From Zavarzinella formosa DSM 19928 (GTDB lineage: Bacteria > Planctomycetota > Planctomycetia > Gemmatales > Gemmataceae): a stretch of DNA of 64,000 nt. Shown in pieces: positions 16,004 to 24,412 of the stretch; position 1 is the first letter of the stretch, and each line of letters opens with the position of its first letter. The translations under genes were made by a program, and so were the position numbers. Location: positions 38,876 to 102,875 of the forward strand of contig NZ_JH636452.1 of NCBI RefSeq assembly GCF_000255705.1. Reading direction: 5' to 3'. The notes under the pieces are model-generated. The model saw nothing but the letters and a program-made list of their open reading frames with translations, had not been told where the DNA came from and did no database searches.

Positions 16004-17737
16004 TCAAAAGTCACAATCAAGCGAGTCGAGAACAGCCTTGATGGGAGTGGCGATCGTCACCCGGTTGCGACCTGTCGAACCGGCGACGACCAAGGCCACC
16101 GCCTCGGTCGTCCCTTGTCGCAGTACCACCGCCCCCGAATCGCCCGGCAAACCAAAGACTTGAGTGGCATTGTGCAAACCAATCCCGACATGGCGTTCGT
16201 ACACTCGCACTGGCCCGGAGGACTTGTCCGTTTTGAACGTGGCGGATGGAACGTCAATCCGGCCAGTGGTATGCTGGGTGGCCGCCCCCCATTTTTCGAC
16301 AACCAGCCCTGAGAGACAATCCTCGGCTCCGGACGGGTGTCTTAATCCGGCGCCAATGACTGTCGTGGCGGTCGGTTCCAGCCTGGCTGTCGCGGCGTCA
16401 ATGGTCACCCCGTGGATTCGTCGGTACACAACATTGTTTACCCAAGCAATGATGTCGGGATTGGGCTGTGTCGCAAACCCCGGTGGCTGCCAGACAGAAA
16501 TTCCCACATTCTCCACCACATGGCCCGCCGTCAAAAGATAGGCGGCCTGATCGTCGGGATTCCGGGATTTGACGAACGCCCCCAGTGTTCCGGGCGGCGA
16601 GAGAACCTTCTGCCCCTGCTGGTCGCCACGGTTGATCGACTGGGCGTATTCCGCGTTGGCAAATGTTTGGAAGGGGCCTGTTTCAACGACATCCGTGGGC
16701 CACTCTCCCGATCCCACCCGCTCCGGCAGGCGATCTTCAGGCCCGATGAGCGAGAGCGGAAATTTTCTGTTGACAAAGAAAGTCACTCCCCACTGGCCGG
16801 TGGGTTCGCCACGCGAGTATTTTTCGGCCATTCCGATGCCGACAATATTCTCCCGCCAGACGGGGGTGGGCGACCAAAATGGTGTCGGTGAAGCGGAGTC
16901 TTTCGGTGAATCAACCACCAGATATCGCTGCCAAAATCTTTCGTAGTCATTGAGCAAACGGTCGTGATCGGTTGGAATTAATTTTGGCAATGTTCGTCGG
17001 GGGGTTGCGTATCCCGATGGGGTCAATTCGGGCAATGGTCGTCGAAGGTTCCAGTCTTCTGATTCCCGCGTTGAAGGCTGTTTGCCAAAGATCGCTGATC
17101 TTGCGGCTGCATTTATTTCTTGAAGACAGACGTTCAGACGAAAGTTGCGTTTTGAAAAATAGTGTGGTTCCCATAATCTCAGATGTGTGTGGTCGAATGT
17201 GCAACCAATAATTCGCGATCCATAAAAATGGGATCCATCGAAATTGCAACGTCTAAAAACCACATTTGTCAATTCGGCAAGAAAAAATTCGGATCTGCCA
17301 AATGTACTGTCCTCAATCATTGAAGAGGTCAATATCGCATAGTCGAACGAGGCCCTCACGGTCGATGCAAGAATTCTTGCCCCCACCAAGTGAGTGCTTA
17401 GGAAATTGGCCCCTTCCAACCGACATTTGGCAAAAGTGGTGCCAGTGAGATTTGCCAGATAGAAGTTCCCGCTCTCGATAGCGGTGTCCTCAAACACCGA
17501 CTTGTCAAGAGTGGCATCAGTGAAATTGGGGGAAATGAGAGTGCATCGTCGGAAAACGATTCCCCCCAAATCCAAGTATGCAAAATTGGGCGATTCCAAT
17601 CGCACATCGACAAATTCGGCCCGACGCCCTTCCGGGTTCTCTGCATCGTCCAGCCACTTTTGGTGGGCGGCGACTATGGCGTCGATTTGTTCCTTGGAAA
17701 TCAACTTTTCGGAAGGTTGCGAGGCCGGTTCGGACAT
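16004..17737 (-). CDS. Pentapeptide-repeat / trypsin-like serine protease fusion
   Basis: A protein of 577 residues with no signal peptide. Residues about 40-185 are pentapeptide repeats (NFAYLDLGG, NFTDATLDKS, NFYLANLTGT, NFLSTHLVGA) that should form a right-handed quadrilateral beta-helix. Residues about 296-355 form a domain shared with the protease at 18002 (NIVGIGMAEK, GVTFFVNRK, WPTDVVETG). Residues about 385-577 are a chymotrypsin-fold protease with H406 in LLTAGHVV, D447 in VTIDAATARL and S534 in GLPGDSGAV, so the triad is complete. It sits 19 bases downstream of one small gene and is followed by another. The likely cytoplasmic location is unusual for this fold. Confidence 0.82.
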   Translation of the reverse strand: MSEPASQPSEKLISKEQIDAIVAAHQKWLDDAENPEGRRAEFVDVRLESPNFAYLDLGGIVFRRCTLISPNFTDATLDKSVFEDTAIESGNFYLANLTGTTFAKCRLEGANFLSTHLVGARILASTVRASFDYAILTSSMIEDSTFGRSEFFLAELTNVVFRRCNFDGSHFYGSRIIGCTFDHTHLRLWEPHYFSKRNFRLNVCLQEINAAARSAIFGKQPSTRESEDWNLRRPLPELTPSGYATPRRTLPKLIPTDHDRLLNDYERFWQRYLVVDSPKDSASPTPFWSPTPVWRENIVGIGMAEKYSRGEPTGQWGVTFFVNRKFPLSLIGPEDRLPERVGSGEWPTDVVETGPFQTFANAEYAQSINRGDQQGQKVLSPPGTLGAFVKSRNPDDQAAYLLTAGHVVENVGISVWQPPGFATQPNPDIIAWVNNVVYRRIHGVTIDAATARLEPTATTVIGAGLRHPSGAEDCLSGLVVEKWGAATQHTTGRIDVPSATFKTDKSSGPVRVYERHVGIGLHNATQVFGLPGDSGAVVLRQGTTEAVALVVAGSTGRNRVTIATPIKAVLDSLDCDF

Positions 17738-17756
17738 GGGGCATTCCTGAAAGGAG

Positions 17757-17978
17757 CTATTGGGGCCTTATTGGCCCGGAGATTTCCACCCGGTAGGGAT
17801 GACCGTCCAAGTCCGCCGGGAGGACGGCTTTGGACTTGAGGTTGTCCTCAGTCAGAAAGACGGTGATTCCAAACGAGTCGTGAGAGGTTTTCTCGACGCC
17901 GACGCCGATCACGCCGGGGAGTCGCATCAGATCGCGGGAGAATTTTCGTTTGACCGCGTTCGCATCTGTTTCGCTCAT
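17757..17978 (-). CDS. Small protein of the protease cassette (first)
   Basis: A soluble protein of 73 residues with a strong ribosome-binding site (GGAGGGAATCGACG before the ATG). It contains LPGVIGVGVEKT, SFGITVFLTEDN, LPADLDG and YRVEISGPI. This order matches the pre-catalytic domain of both neighbouring proteases (VVGVGIGE, VMAVKFFVQRK, LPKTVSG, PTDVEEVG at 66-120 of the 18002 protein). It therefore looks like a free-standing copy of that domain. It lies 23 bases after the stop of one protease gene and 19 bases before the start of the other. A role in inhibiting or folding the proteases is inference only. Confidence 0.68.
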   Translation of the reverse strand: MSETDANAVKRKFSRDLMRLPGVIGVGVEKTSHDSFGITVFLTEDNLKSKAVLPADLDGHPYRVEISGPIRPQ

Positions 17979-18001
17979 CGTCGATTCCCTCCTGCCGCCG
18001 A

Positions 18002-19087
18002 CTAAGCCAGTTGGACTCCCAAGGCGGTCAACGCTTTGTCGATGTGATTCGCGATCGTATGGGTGGCGGAACCCGCGAACAGCAAACCCACCGCTTTGTT
18101 CGTGCTTCGCTCCAGGATCAACGATCCCGAATCGCCGGTGTCCGAAAATCTCAGGCCGTCCAGCCCCCTGATCACGATCTGGTCCGCGAAGAAAACCGTG
18201 CCGATGTTAAACGGCAGGTTCACGTCGGTGTTGATGCTCGTCACCCGTCCGACGGTGTAGCGTGTTGTCCGGCCGTATTTATGGACGAGCATGTCATGGA
18301 CGGCGGCGGCGGTTCCGGTTGGAGCGCCAATCTTCAAGATGTCCTTCGTCCAGCCAATGCCGTTCCGAATCTTGGCCACGGCCGCATCAACCTCATTATT
18401 CCCCTCCAACTTGTACGGCACAACCCCGGAAAGATCGGCCACATGATCTTGGGGGACTTGTCCGCCGTCCAGCAAACCCGGTTGATAGATGGGCGCTCCG
18501 ATCGGCAAGCCGCTTCCCTCCTGATCAGTGCGCTCGTTGGCCAGCACATGGTTGTTGCTCAGGATGCAGACTTTGCCGTTTGAGTCGGTCACCGCTGCCC
18601 CGAAGGTTCCCGCCATGTGAAGATCCGGCTGATCGGGAAAGACAAATCCGACGGATGATCCGGGGGCGATTGGCCGATGCTTCGTCCGGGGATCGGGCAA
18701 ACGGCCGGCGGCTTGCGGAACCAACAACCCGACTTCCTCCACATCCGTGGGCATCCCGGAGACGGTTTTGGGCAACAGTTGTTTTTTCTTCAACAACGAA
18801 GCATCGATCTTGCGTTGCACAAAGAACTTCACCGCCATGACGCCAGTCGGTTTGCTCCCCTCCAGCATTTCGCCAATGCCAACGCCGACGACGTTAATCT
18901 TGGGGTCGGGATTGACGGCGGCCGAAAACAAGCTGATTCCTTGTGGCCGGACCACGTTCGACCTCAAAAATTTGGCGGATAATTCTCGTTTGGCCTCAAT
19001 CAAATCATTGGTCGAGCCGGCCGCCAGCGCGGCCATGTCGAGAAAATGGCCAGCCGGTGATGGTTTTGGGGAAGGTGTATTTGCCAT
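18002..19087 (-). CDS. Trypsin-like serine protease without signal peptide
   Basis: A protein of 361 residues, first gene of the cassette. The N-terminus (MANTPSPKPSPAGHFLDM) is not a signal peptide. Residues about 62-121 carry the domain shared with the other protease (INVVGVGIGEML, VMAVKFFVQRK, GMPTDVEEVG). The protease part (about 140-361) has H180 in ILSNNHVLANE, D234 in NNEVDAAVAKI and S320 in FSDTGDSGSLI, a complete catalytic triad. The glycine-rich loop and DTGDSGS are typical of bacterial chymotrypsin-fold enzymes. The substrate is unknown. It is divergent from the DUF1501 gene across 436 bases. Confidence 0.82.
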   Translation of the reverse strand: MANTPSPKPSPAGHFLDMAALAAGSTNDLIEAKRELSAKFLRSNVVRPQGISLFSAAVNPDPKINVVGVGIGEMLEGSKPTGVMAVKFFVQRKIDASLLKKKQLLPKTVSGMPTDVEEVGLLVPQAAGRLPDPRTKHRPIAPGSSVGFVFPDQPDLHMAGTFGAAVTDSNGKVCILSNNHVLANERTDQEGSGLPIGAPIYQPGLLDGGQVPQDHVADLSGVVPYKLEGNNEVDAAVAKIRNGIGWTKDILKIGAPTGTAAAVHDMLVHKYGRTTRYTVGRVTSINTDVNLPFNIGTVFFADQIVIRGLDGLRFSDTGDSGSLILERSTNKAVGLLFAGSATHTIANHIDKALTALGVQLA

Positions 19088-19523
19088 AACGAGTTTCTTT
19101 GGTAGGGAAAGGCAGAAAGGTCGAGTCGGGTGGCATCATGCCAAATGAATTGAGTGGTTTCCAGTGAAAAATACTTTGAAATTTGTCCGACCTAAAGTGC
19201 TATCTGTCCGAACAGCCAAATCCTTGTGATCACGCTGATCGACGCTTCTTCGCCCGGCAAACGAACACGTTCATCTTCACTGATCGGAACGATTCCGCAG
19301 ACCCGCAGGGTCGGATTCGCCGACAAGGGTTGCCGGAAAGTTATTGACAACGCTTTTGACATCGCCTAATCTTATAAACGATATCAGAATACCCTCCCAC
19401 CCGCCGGATGACGCGCCTGAGCGTCTCCCGGAAGATAGAACCACGCCGCCAGAGACGGTCTTTGGTGGCAACGACCAGCGTGGTCACCCGCCTACCCCTC
19501 CATTTTGTTTCGAGAGAGTGTCC
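19088..19523. other. Divergent intergenic region of 436 bases
   Basis: This region lies between the start of the protease cassette and the DUF1501 gene. No coding sequence is convincing on either strand; a frame open from 19344 joins the DUF1501 gene but lacks protein-like content before 19524. The stretch should hold promoters for both directions. The only motif noted is described at 19344-19372. Confidence 0.5.
19344..19372 (+). promoter_or_regulatory. Weak candidate promoter before the DUF1501 gene
   Basis: TTGACA at 19344-19349 is followed after 17 bases by TAATCT (19367-19372), with TATAAA just beyond. The -10 match is weak and the distance to the start codon is about 150 bases. Confidence 0.22.
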
Positions 19524-20837
19524 ATGAGTTCGATTTCAAGGAATGGTTCTTCGCCTTCCCGCCGGTCGTTCATGCAGGTCGGGGCCATCAGTGGTCTGGG
19601 CCTCACGTTGGACGGGTTCCTCCGGAACCAAGCCAAGGCCGACACGAAGACCTACGAAACCAAGGAAGGGAAGGCCAAGTCGGTCATCCATATCTTCCTG
19701 CCGGGCGGCTCGGCCCACCAAGACTCTTGGGATCCCAAACCCAACGCTCCCATCGAATACCGGGGCGAAATGGGCACCATCAAGACGAAACTCGATGGCG
19801 TCCTCTTCAACGAACACATGAAAAAAACCGCCGAAGTGGCGGACAAGATTGCCATCTGCCGGTCGATGACGCACGGCGAAGCCGCCCACGAACGCGGCAC
19901 CCACAACATGTTCACGGGTTACAGGCCCAGCCCGGCCTTGCAATACCCCTCCTTCGGGGCGGTCGTCAGCCACGAGTTCGGTGTGCGGAACAGCCTGCCG
20001 CCCTACGTGGCCATCCCGAGCATGCCGAACACGTTTGCGGGAAGCGGTTACCTCTCCAGCAAGTTTGCTCCGTTTTCCCTCGGCGCCGACCCGGCGAACC
20101 CCGGCTTCACCGTCCAAGACCTCGCCCTGCCGGGCGGCGTGGACGACAAGCGTTTCACCACCCGCAAGAACATCCTCACGGCCGTCAACGATCACTTCGC
20201 CACCCGCGAACGGTCGGACAACATTGCCGCGATGGACACCTTCTACCAGCAAGCCTACTCGTTGATCTCTTCGCCCAAGGCGAAGGAAGCGTTCAATATC
20301 AACGCCGAAGACGCCAAGTTGCGTGACAACTACGGCCGCAACGCCGCCGGTCAGCGGTTCCTGATGGCCCGGCGTCTCGTCGAGGCGGGCGTGCGGTTCG
20401 TCAGCCTGACCTACGGCGGGTGGGACATGCACACCGGCATCAAGGCCGGGATGGCCGGTCAACTGCCGCAGTTCGACCAAGCCTTCGCCGCCCTGATCAC
20501 CGACCTCAGCCAACGTGGCCTGCTTGACAGCACGCTGGTGATGGTTTCGAGCGAATTCGGCCGCACGCCGAAGATCAACGCCACCGCCGGCCGGGACCAC
20601 TGGCCCAAGGTGTTCAGCGTCGTCCTCGCCGGAGGGGGCATCAAGAAGGGAACCGTTTACGGAACCTCCGACGCGACCGCCACGGAACCGGAAGACGACC
20701 CGCTGACGGTGGAAGACCTGAGCACCACGGTCTACAACTGCCTTGGGGTGAACGCCGACAAGGAACTCATGGCACCGGGCAACCGGCCCATCGAAATCGT
20801 TGACGGCGGCAAGGTCGTCAAAGCCCTCCTGGCATAA
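19524..20837 (+). CDS. DUF1501 protein, Tat-exported (sulfatase/phosphatase-like fold)
   Basis: A protein of 437 residues with a twin-arginine signal (SRRSFMQVGAISGLGL). The family's landmarks are present: VIHIFLPGGSAHQDSWDPK, HMKKTAEVADKIAICRSMTH, HERGTHNMFTGYRPSP, SLTYGGWDMHTG and VSSEFGRTPKIN...GRDHWP. DUF1501 proteins have an alkaline-phosphatase-like fold and in planctomycetes are usually paired with DUF1549/DUF1553 proteins, as here (24413). The activity is not known. The ATG at 19524 places the RR motif in the right position. The gene opens a same-strand run of mostly exported proteins up to 31065. Confidence 0.9.
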   Translation: MSSISRNGSSPSRRSFMQVGAISGLGLTLDGFLRNQAKADTKTYETKEGKAKSVIHIFLPGGSAHQDSWDPKPNAPIEYRGEMGTIKTKLDGVLFNEHMKKTAEVADKIAICRSMTHGEAAHERGTHNMFTGYRPSPALQYPSFGAVVSHEFGVRNSLPPYVAIPSMPNTFAGSGYLSSKFAPFSLGADPANPGFTVQDLALPGGVDDKRFTTRKNILTAVNDHFATRERSDNIAAMDTFYQQAYSLISSPKAKEAFNINAEDAKLRDNYGRNAAGQRFLMARRLVEAGVRFVSLTYGGWDMHTGIKAGMAGQLPQFDQAFAALITDLSQRGLLDSTLVMVSSEFGRTPKINATAGRDHWPKVFSVVLAGGGIKKGTVYGTSDATATEPEDDPLTVEDLSTTVYNCLGVNADKELMAPGNRPIEIVDGGKVVKALLA

Positions 20838-20965
20838 TCAGTTGATTGGTATCTCGACGCGACATCGGAGCCAGACCGGACTTTTTCCGGCCGCTCTCTT
20901 GTCGCGTTTGTTTTGAATGAGGTCGCCTCTGCCACGCCCAGACGTTCACCGATGAAGGACCAACG

Positions 20966-23452
20966 ATGCGTATTCTCACCGGCTGCCTGTCGGCCCTCCT
21001 GATATTTGCCAGTTTCGCCGGGGCGGCATCCCCGACGTTGAACATCATCCAGCCTCGCGGCGTTCAACGGGGCATTGATTCGGTTGTCACCCTCAACGGG
21101 AACAATCTCTCGGACGCCCAAGAAGTCATCTTCTACTCCCCCGGTTTCACGGTCACCAAACTGGAACCCGTCAACAACGCCCAGTTCAAGGCCCATGTGA
21201 AACTGGCGCCGGACACACGGCTTGGCGAACATGCCGTCCGTGTTCGCACGGCCACCGGCATCACCGAGATGCGGACCCTGTGGGTCGGGGCGTTGCCCAT
21301 CGTCGATGAGAAAGAACCGAACAATGATTTCGCCGCCCCGCAGAAGGTCGGCTTGAATGTCACCGTTCATGGTGTCGCCGACAACGAGGATGTGGATTAC
21401 TACTCCGTCGAAGCGAAGAAGGGCCAGCGCATCAGCGTCGAGATCGAGGGAATGCGGCTCGCAACCACCTTTTTTGACCCGTACATCGCGATTTTGGACT
21501 CCAAGCGGTTTGAACTGGCGACTTCGGACGACACCGCCCTCTTCAAGCAAGACGGCTGTCTCTCCATCGTCGCCCCGGAAGACGGCACCTACGTCGTGCA
21601 AGTCCGGGAAACCTCTTACGGCGGCAACGGCGCCTGCCAATATCGGCTGCACATCGGCAACTTCCCCCGGCCGACCGCCATTGTGCCCGCGGGGGGCAAA
21701 CTCGGCGAGGAAGTGGAAGTTCGCTTCCTTGGGGACGCGAGCGGTGAAATTCGTCAGAAGATCAAACTGCCGGCGACCATGCCCGCCGATGGTCGGTTTG
21801 GCCTGTATTGTCAGGATGCCGGGGGCATCTCCCCAAGCGCCATCCCCTTCCGGTTGACGGACTCCTTCGCCAATGTCGTTGAAGTTGAGCCGAACGACAC
21901 GGTGGACGTCGGAACCAAGGGCGTGTTGCCCTGTGCGTTCAATGGCGTGATCGAAAAGCCGGGGGATGTTGATTTTTTCCGCTTCGCCGCCAAAAAAGGG
22001 CAGGCTTTTGAAGTTCATTGTTATGCCCGCCGGATCGGTTCCCAGTTGGATTCCGTGATGTCGATGGGCCTTGTCGGTCAGGGGGCGATGGTCGCCAACG
22101 ACGACAACGGTGGCCCGGACAGCATGTTCCGGGTGACCATTCCGCAGGATGGCGAATACTGGATCAACGTGACGGACCATCTCAAAAAGGGCGCTCCGAC
22201 GTACTTCTACCGCATCGAGCTTCAGCCCATCGTCGCGACCGTGAAACTGGCCGTGCCGAGTTTCGTGCAATACAGCCAGGAACGCCAGGCGTATCCGGTC
22301 CCCCGTGGAAACCGTTTCGCCACGCTGGTCTCGGCCGGTCGGCAGGATTTTGGCGGCGACTTGAACATCACCACCAACGGGCTTCCGGCAAAGGTCGGGG
22401 CCGTCACGGATGTGATGCCCGGCAGCATGAGCGTGACGCCGATGGTGTTCGAGGCCGCCCCCGACGCCCCGCTGGCCACCGGCCGGATCACCTACACGGG
22501 CACGCATGTCGATCCGAACGTGAAACTCCAAAACATCTTTGAACAACGGGCCGAGTTCGTCATCAGCAATCCGGGGCAGTCGGTTTACACCTTCCGCACG
22601 GAAGCCGAGGTGATGATGGCCGTCACCGAGGCGGTGCCGTTCAAGATCAACATCGTGGAGCCGAAAGTTCCGCTGGTTCACAACGGGACGATGCAATTGA
22701 AGATCGTCGCCGAACGAGCCGCCGGGTTCAAGGCCGCGATCACTTGCGTGCCGCTGTACAATCCTCCGGGTGTTGGCTCCGCTTCCTCCGTGGTGATCCC
22801 CGAAGGGCAGAACGAAGCCTTCCTGACGATGAACGCCAACGGCGGCGCCCCGGTTCGCAAGTGGAAATATGCCGTGCTTGGCACCGCCGCGGTGGGAACG
22901 GGTCCGGTGTGGGTGTCGTCCCAACTGGCGACAATTGAAATCGCCCCGCCGTACATGGCGTTCACGATGGAACGGGCCGCGGTTGAACAGGGCAAGGACA
23001 CCCAGATGTTCTTGAAGATCGCCAACACCAAGCCCTTCGTTGGCGAAGCCACGGTGAAATTGATCGGGATGCCGACCAAGACGACGTATCCGGACCTGAA
23101 GATCACCAAGGACACCAAAGAACTTTCCTTCCCCGTGAAGGTGGAGGCGACGGCCCCGGCGGGCATTCACCGGAACATCTTCTGTCAGGTGATTGTGACC
23201 GAAAACGGCGAGCAAGTTCCGCACAACCTCGGCAGCACTGAGTTGCGGATCGACGTGCCGCTGCCGCCGAAGAAGGATGCCCCGGTGGTCGCCAAACCAG
23301 CGACGCCCGCCCCGATGCCAATGCCCAATCCGATGGCCGCCCCGCCGAAACGCCTCACCCGGCTGGAACAACTTCGGTTGGAACAGGAAGAACGCGAAAA
23401 GGCCGCCAAGGCCGGAACCCCGGCCCCGAAGGTTGAGCCGAAAAAGAACTGA
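20966..23452 (+). CDS. Secreted multidomain protein with two PPC-type domains
   Basis: A protein of 828 residues with a signal peptide (CLSALLIFASFAGAASP). Residues about 25-113 look like an IPT/TIG immunoglobulin-like domain (IQPRGVQRGIDSVVTLNG, LGEHAVRVRTATG). Two pre-peptidase C-terminal (PPC) domains follow, near 114-235 (DEKEPNNDF, DNEDVDYYSVEAKKGQ) and 303-420 (VEPNDTVDVG, KPGDVDFFRFAAKKGQ). The remainder is beta-rich. A charged, proline-rich tail ends in Lys-rich sequence. No protease domain is present although PPC domains often accompany one. It probably acts at the cell surface. It lies 128 bases after the DUF1501 gene and 77 before the oxygenase. Confidence 0.82.
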   Translation: MRILTGCLSALLIFASFAGAASPTLNIIQPRGVQRGIDSVVTLNGNNLSDAQEVIFYSPGFTVTKLEPVNNAQFKAHVKLAPDTRLGEHAVRVRTATGITEMRTLWVGALPIVDEKEPNNDFAAPQKVGLNVTVHGVADNEDVDYYSVEAKKGQRISVEIEGMRLATTFFDPYIAILDSKRFELATSDDTALFKQDGCLSIVAPEDGTYVVQVRETSYGGNGACQYRLHIGNFPRPTAIVPAGGKLGEEVEVRFLGDASGEIRQKIKLPATMPADGRFGLYCQDAGGISPSAIPFRLTDSFANVVEVEPNDTVDVGTKGVLPCAFNGVIEKPGDVDFFRFAAKKGQAFEVHCYARRIGSQLDSVMSMGLVGQGAMVANDDNGGPDSMFRVTIPQDGEYWINVTDHLKKGAPTYFYRIELQPIVATVKLAVPSFVQYSQERQAYPVPRGNRFATLVSAGRQDFGGDLNITTNGLPAKVGAVTDVMPGSMSVTPMVFEAAPDAPLATGRITYTGTHVDPNVKLQNIFEQRAEFVISNPGQSVYTFRTEAEVMMAVTEAVPFKINIVEPKVPLVHNGTMQLKIVAERAAGFKAAITCVPLYNPPGVGSASSVVIPEGQNEAFLTMNANGGAPVRKWKYAVLGTAAVGTGPVWVSSQLATIEIAPPYMAFTMERAAVEQGKDTQMFLKIANTKPFVGEATVKLIGMPTKTTYPDLKITKDTKELSFPVKVEATAPAGIHRNIFCQVIVTENGEQVPHNLGSTELRIDVPLPPKKDAPVVAKPATPAPMPMPNPMAAPPKRLTRLEQLRLEQEEREKAAKAGTPAPKVEPKKN

Positions 23453-23529
23453 CGAGGCATCGGGCGGGGACGCATCCTTCCCGGTAGAATTGCCGGACAA
23501 CGATTGATTGACACCGAAGACGGATCAAT

Positions 23530-24357
23530 ATGGACGCCCTGCTGAAGAACGAAGACTTCATGCGACGCCTGGCCAACGTGCCCCCGTCGCTCGCCCATGA
23601 ATACCAGTCGGCCCAGCCGTTCGCCCATACGGTGTTCGATGATTTCTTCCCGGCGGATGTGGTTGATGCGGTTCATGCCGCGTTTCCCAACCCCAAGGAA
23701 CTGGAGTGGTTCAAGTTCGATAACTCGAACGAAGTGAAACTGGCCAGCAGCCAGGCCGAGCGGATGCCCACGGTGATTCGGGAGTTCTTGTACTTCCTGA
23801 ACTCCAAGCCGATGTTGAGCTACCTGGAAAAGCTGACGGGCATCGAGGGACTGATCCCTGATCCCTCCTTCACCGGCGGCGGCCTCCATCAGATTCAGCA
23901 GGGGGGCAAGTTGGGGGTCCACATCGACTTCAACAAGTTGGAGTCGAACAATCTTGACCGCCGGTTGAATTTGATCGTGTACATGAACAAGAATTGGAAG
24001 GAAGAGTACGGCGGGAAGTTCGAGTTGTGGGACGCCGAGAAAAAAGGCTGCGTGAAGAGTGTCCTGCCGGTCTTCAACCGCTGTGTGGTGTTTTCGACCC
24101 ATGAAAAGTCCTACCACGGGCATCCCCACCCGCTGACCTGCCCCGAAGGGGAGACCCGGAAATCGGTCGCCCTTTACTACTATTCGAACGGCCGGCCGGA
24201 AAACGAACGAGGAAAAGGCCATTCGACCGTGTTTTTGGACGGCGATTCCAAAGAGCCGATTTCGTTGCGAGAGACCGTGAAGTATCTGACCCCGCCCGTT
24301 GTTGTCGATGCCGGCCGCTGGCTGATGCGGACCCTGGCCGGCAAGCCCAAGCAGTGA
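23530..24357 (+). CDS. 2-oxoglutarate/Fe(II) oxygenase, prolyl-4-hydroxylase-like
   Basis: A protein of 275 residues with no signal peptide. The double-stranded beta-helix signatures are LHQIQQGGKLGVHIDFN (H131 and D133 as iron ligands), RRLNLIVYMNKNW, GGKFELWD, VVFSTHEKSYHGHPHPL (a distal His at about 196-198) and RKSVALYYYS, whose R210 would bind 2-oxoglutarate. It should hydroxylate a protein or small-molecule substrate in the cytoplasm. It sits between exported-protein genes at short distances (77 and 55 bases), which suggests a shared transcript and perhaps modification of those proteins; that link is inference. Confidence 0.85.
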   Translation: MDALLKNEDFMRRLANVPPSLAHEYQSAQPFAHTVFDDFFPADVVDAVHAAFPNPKELEWFKFDNSNEVKLASSQAERMPTVIREFLYFLNSKPMLSYLEKLTGIEGLIPDPSFTGGGLHQIQQGGKLGVHIDFNKLESNNLDRRLNLIVYMNKNWKEEYGGKFELWDAEKKGCVKSVLPVFNRCVVFSTHEKSYHGHPHPLTCPEGETRKSVALYYYSNGRPENERGKGHSTVFLDGDSKEPISLRETVKYLTPPVVVDAGRWLMRTLAGKPKQ

Positions 24358-24412
24358 TCGTGACCGTGTTGATTGACCGAACACCAAGACCGAAGTATCA
24401 GGTGATTGACCG

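Noticed and set aside
20732..23500. Minus-strand open frame of 922 codons
   Set aside because: Fully antisense to the PPC-domain gene; no motif, composition typical of the complement of a GC-rich gene.
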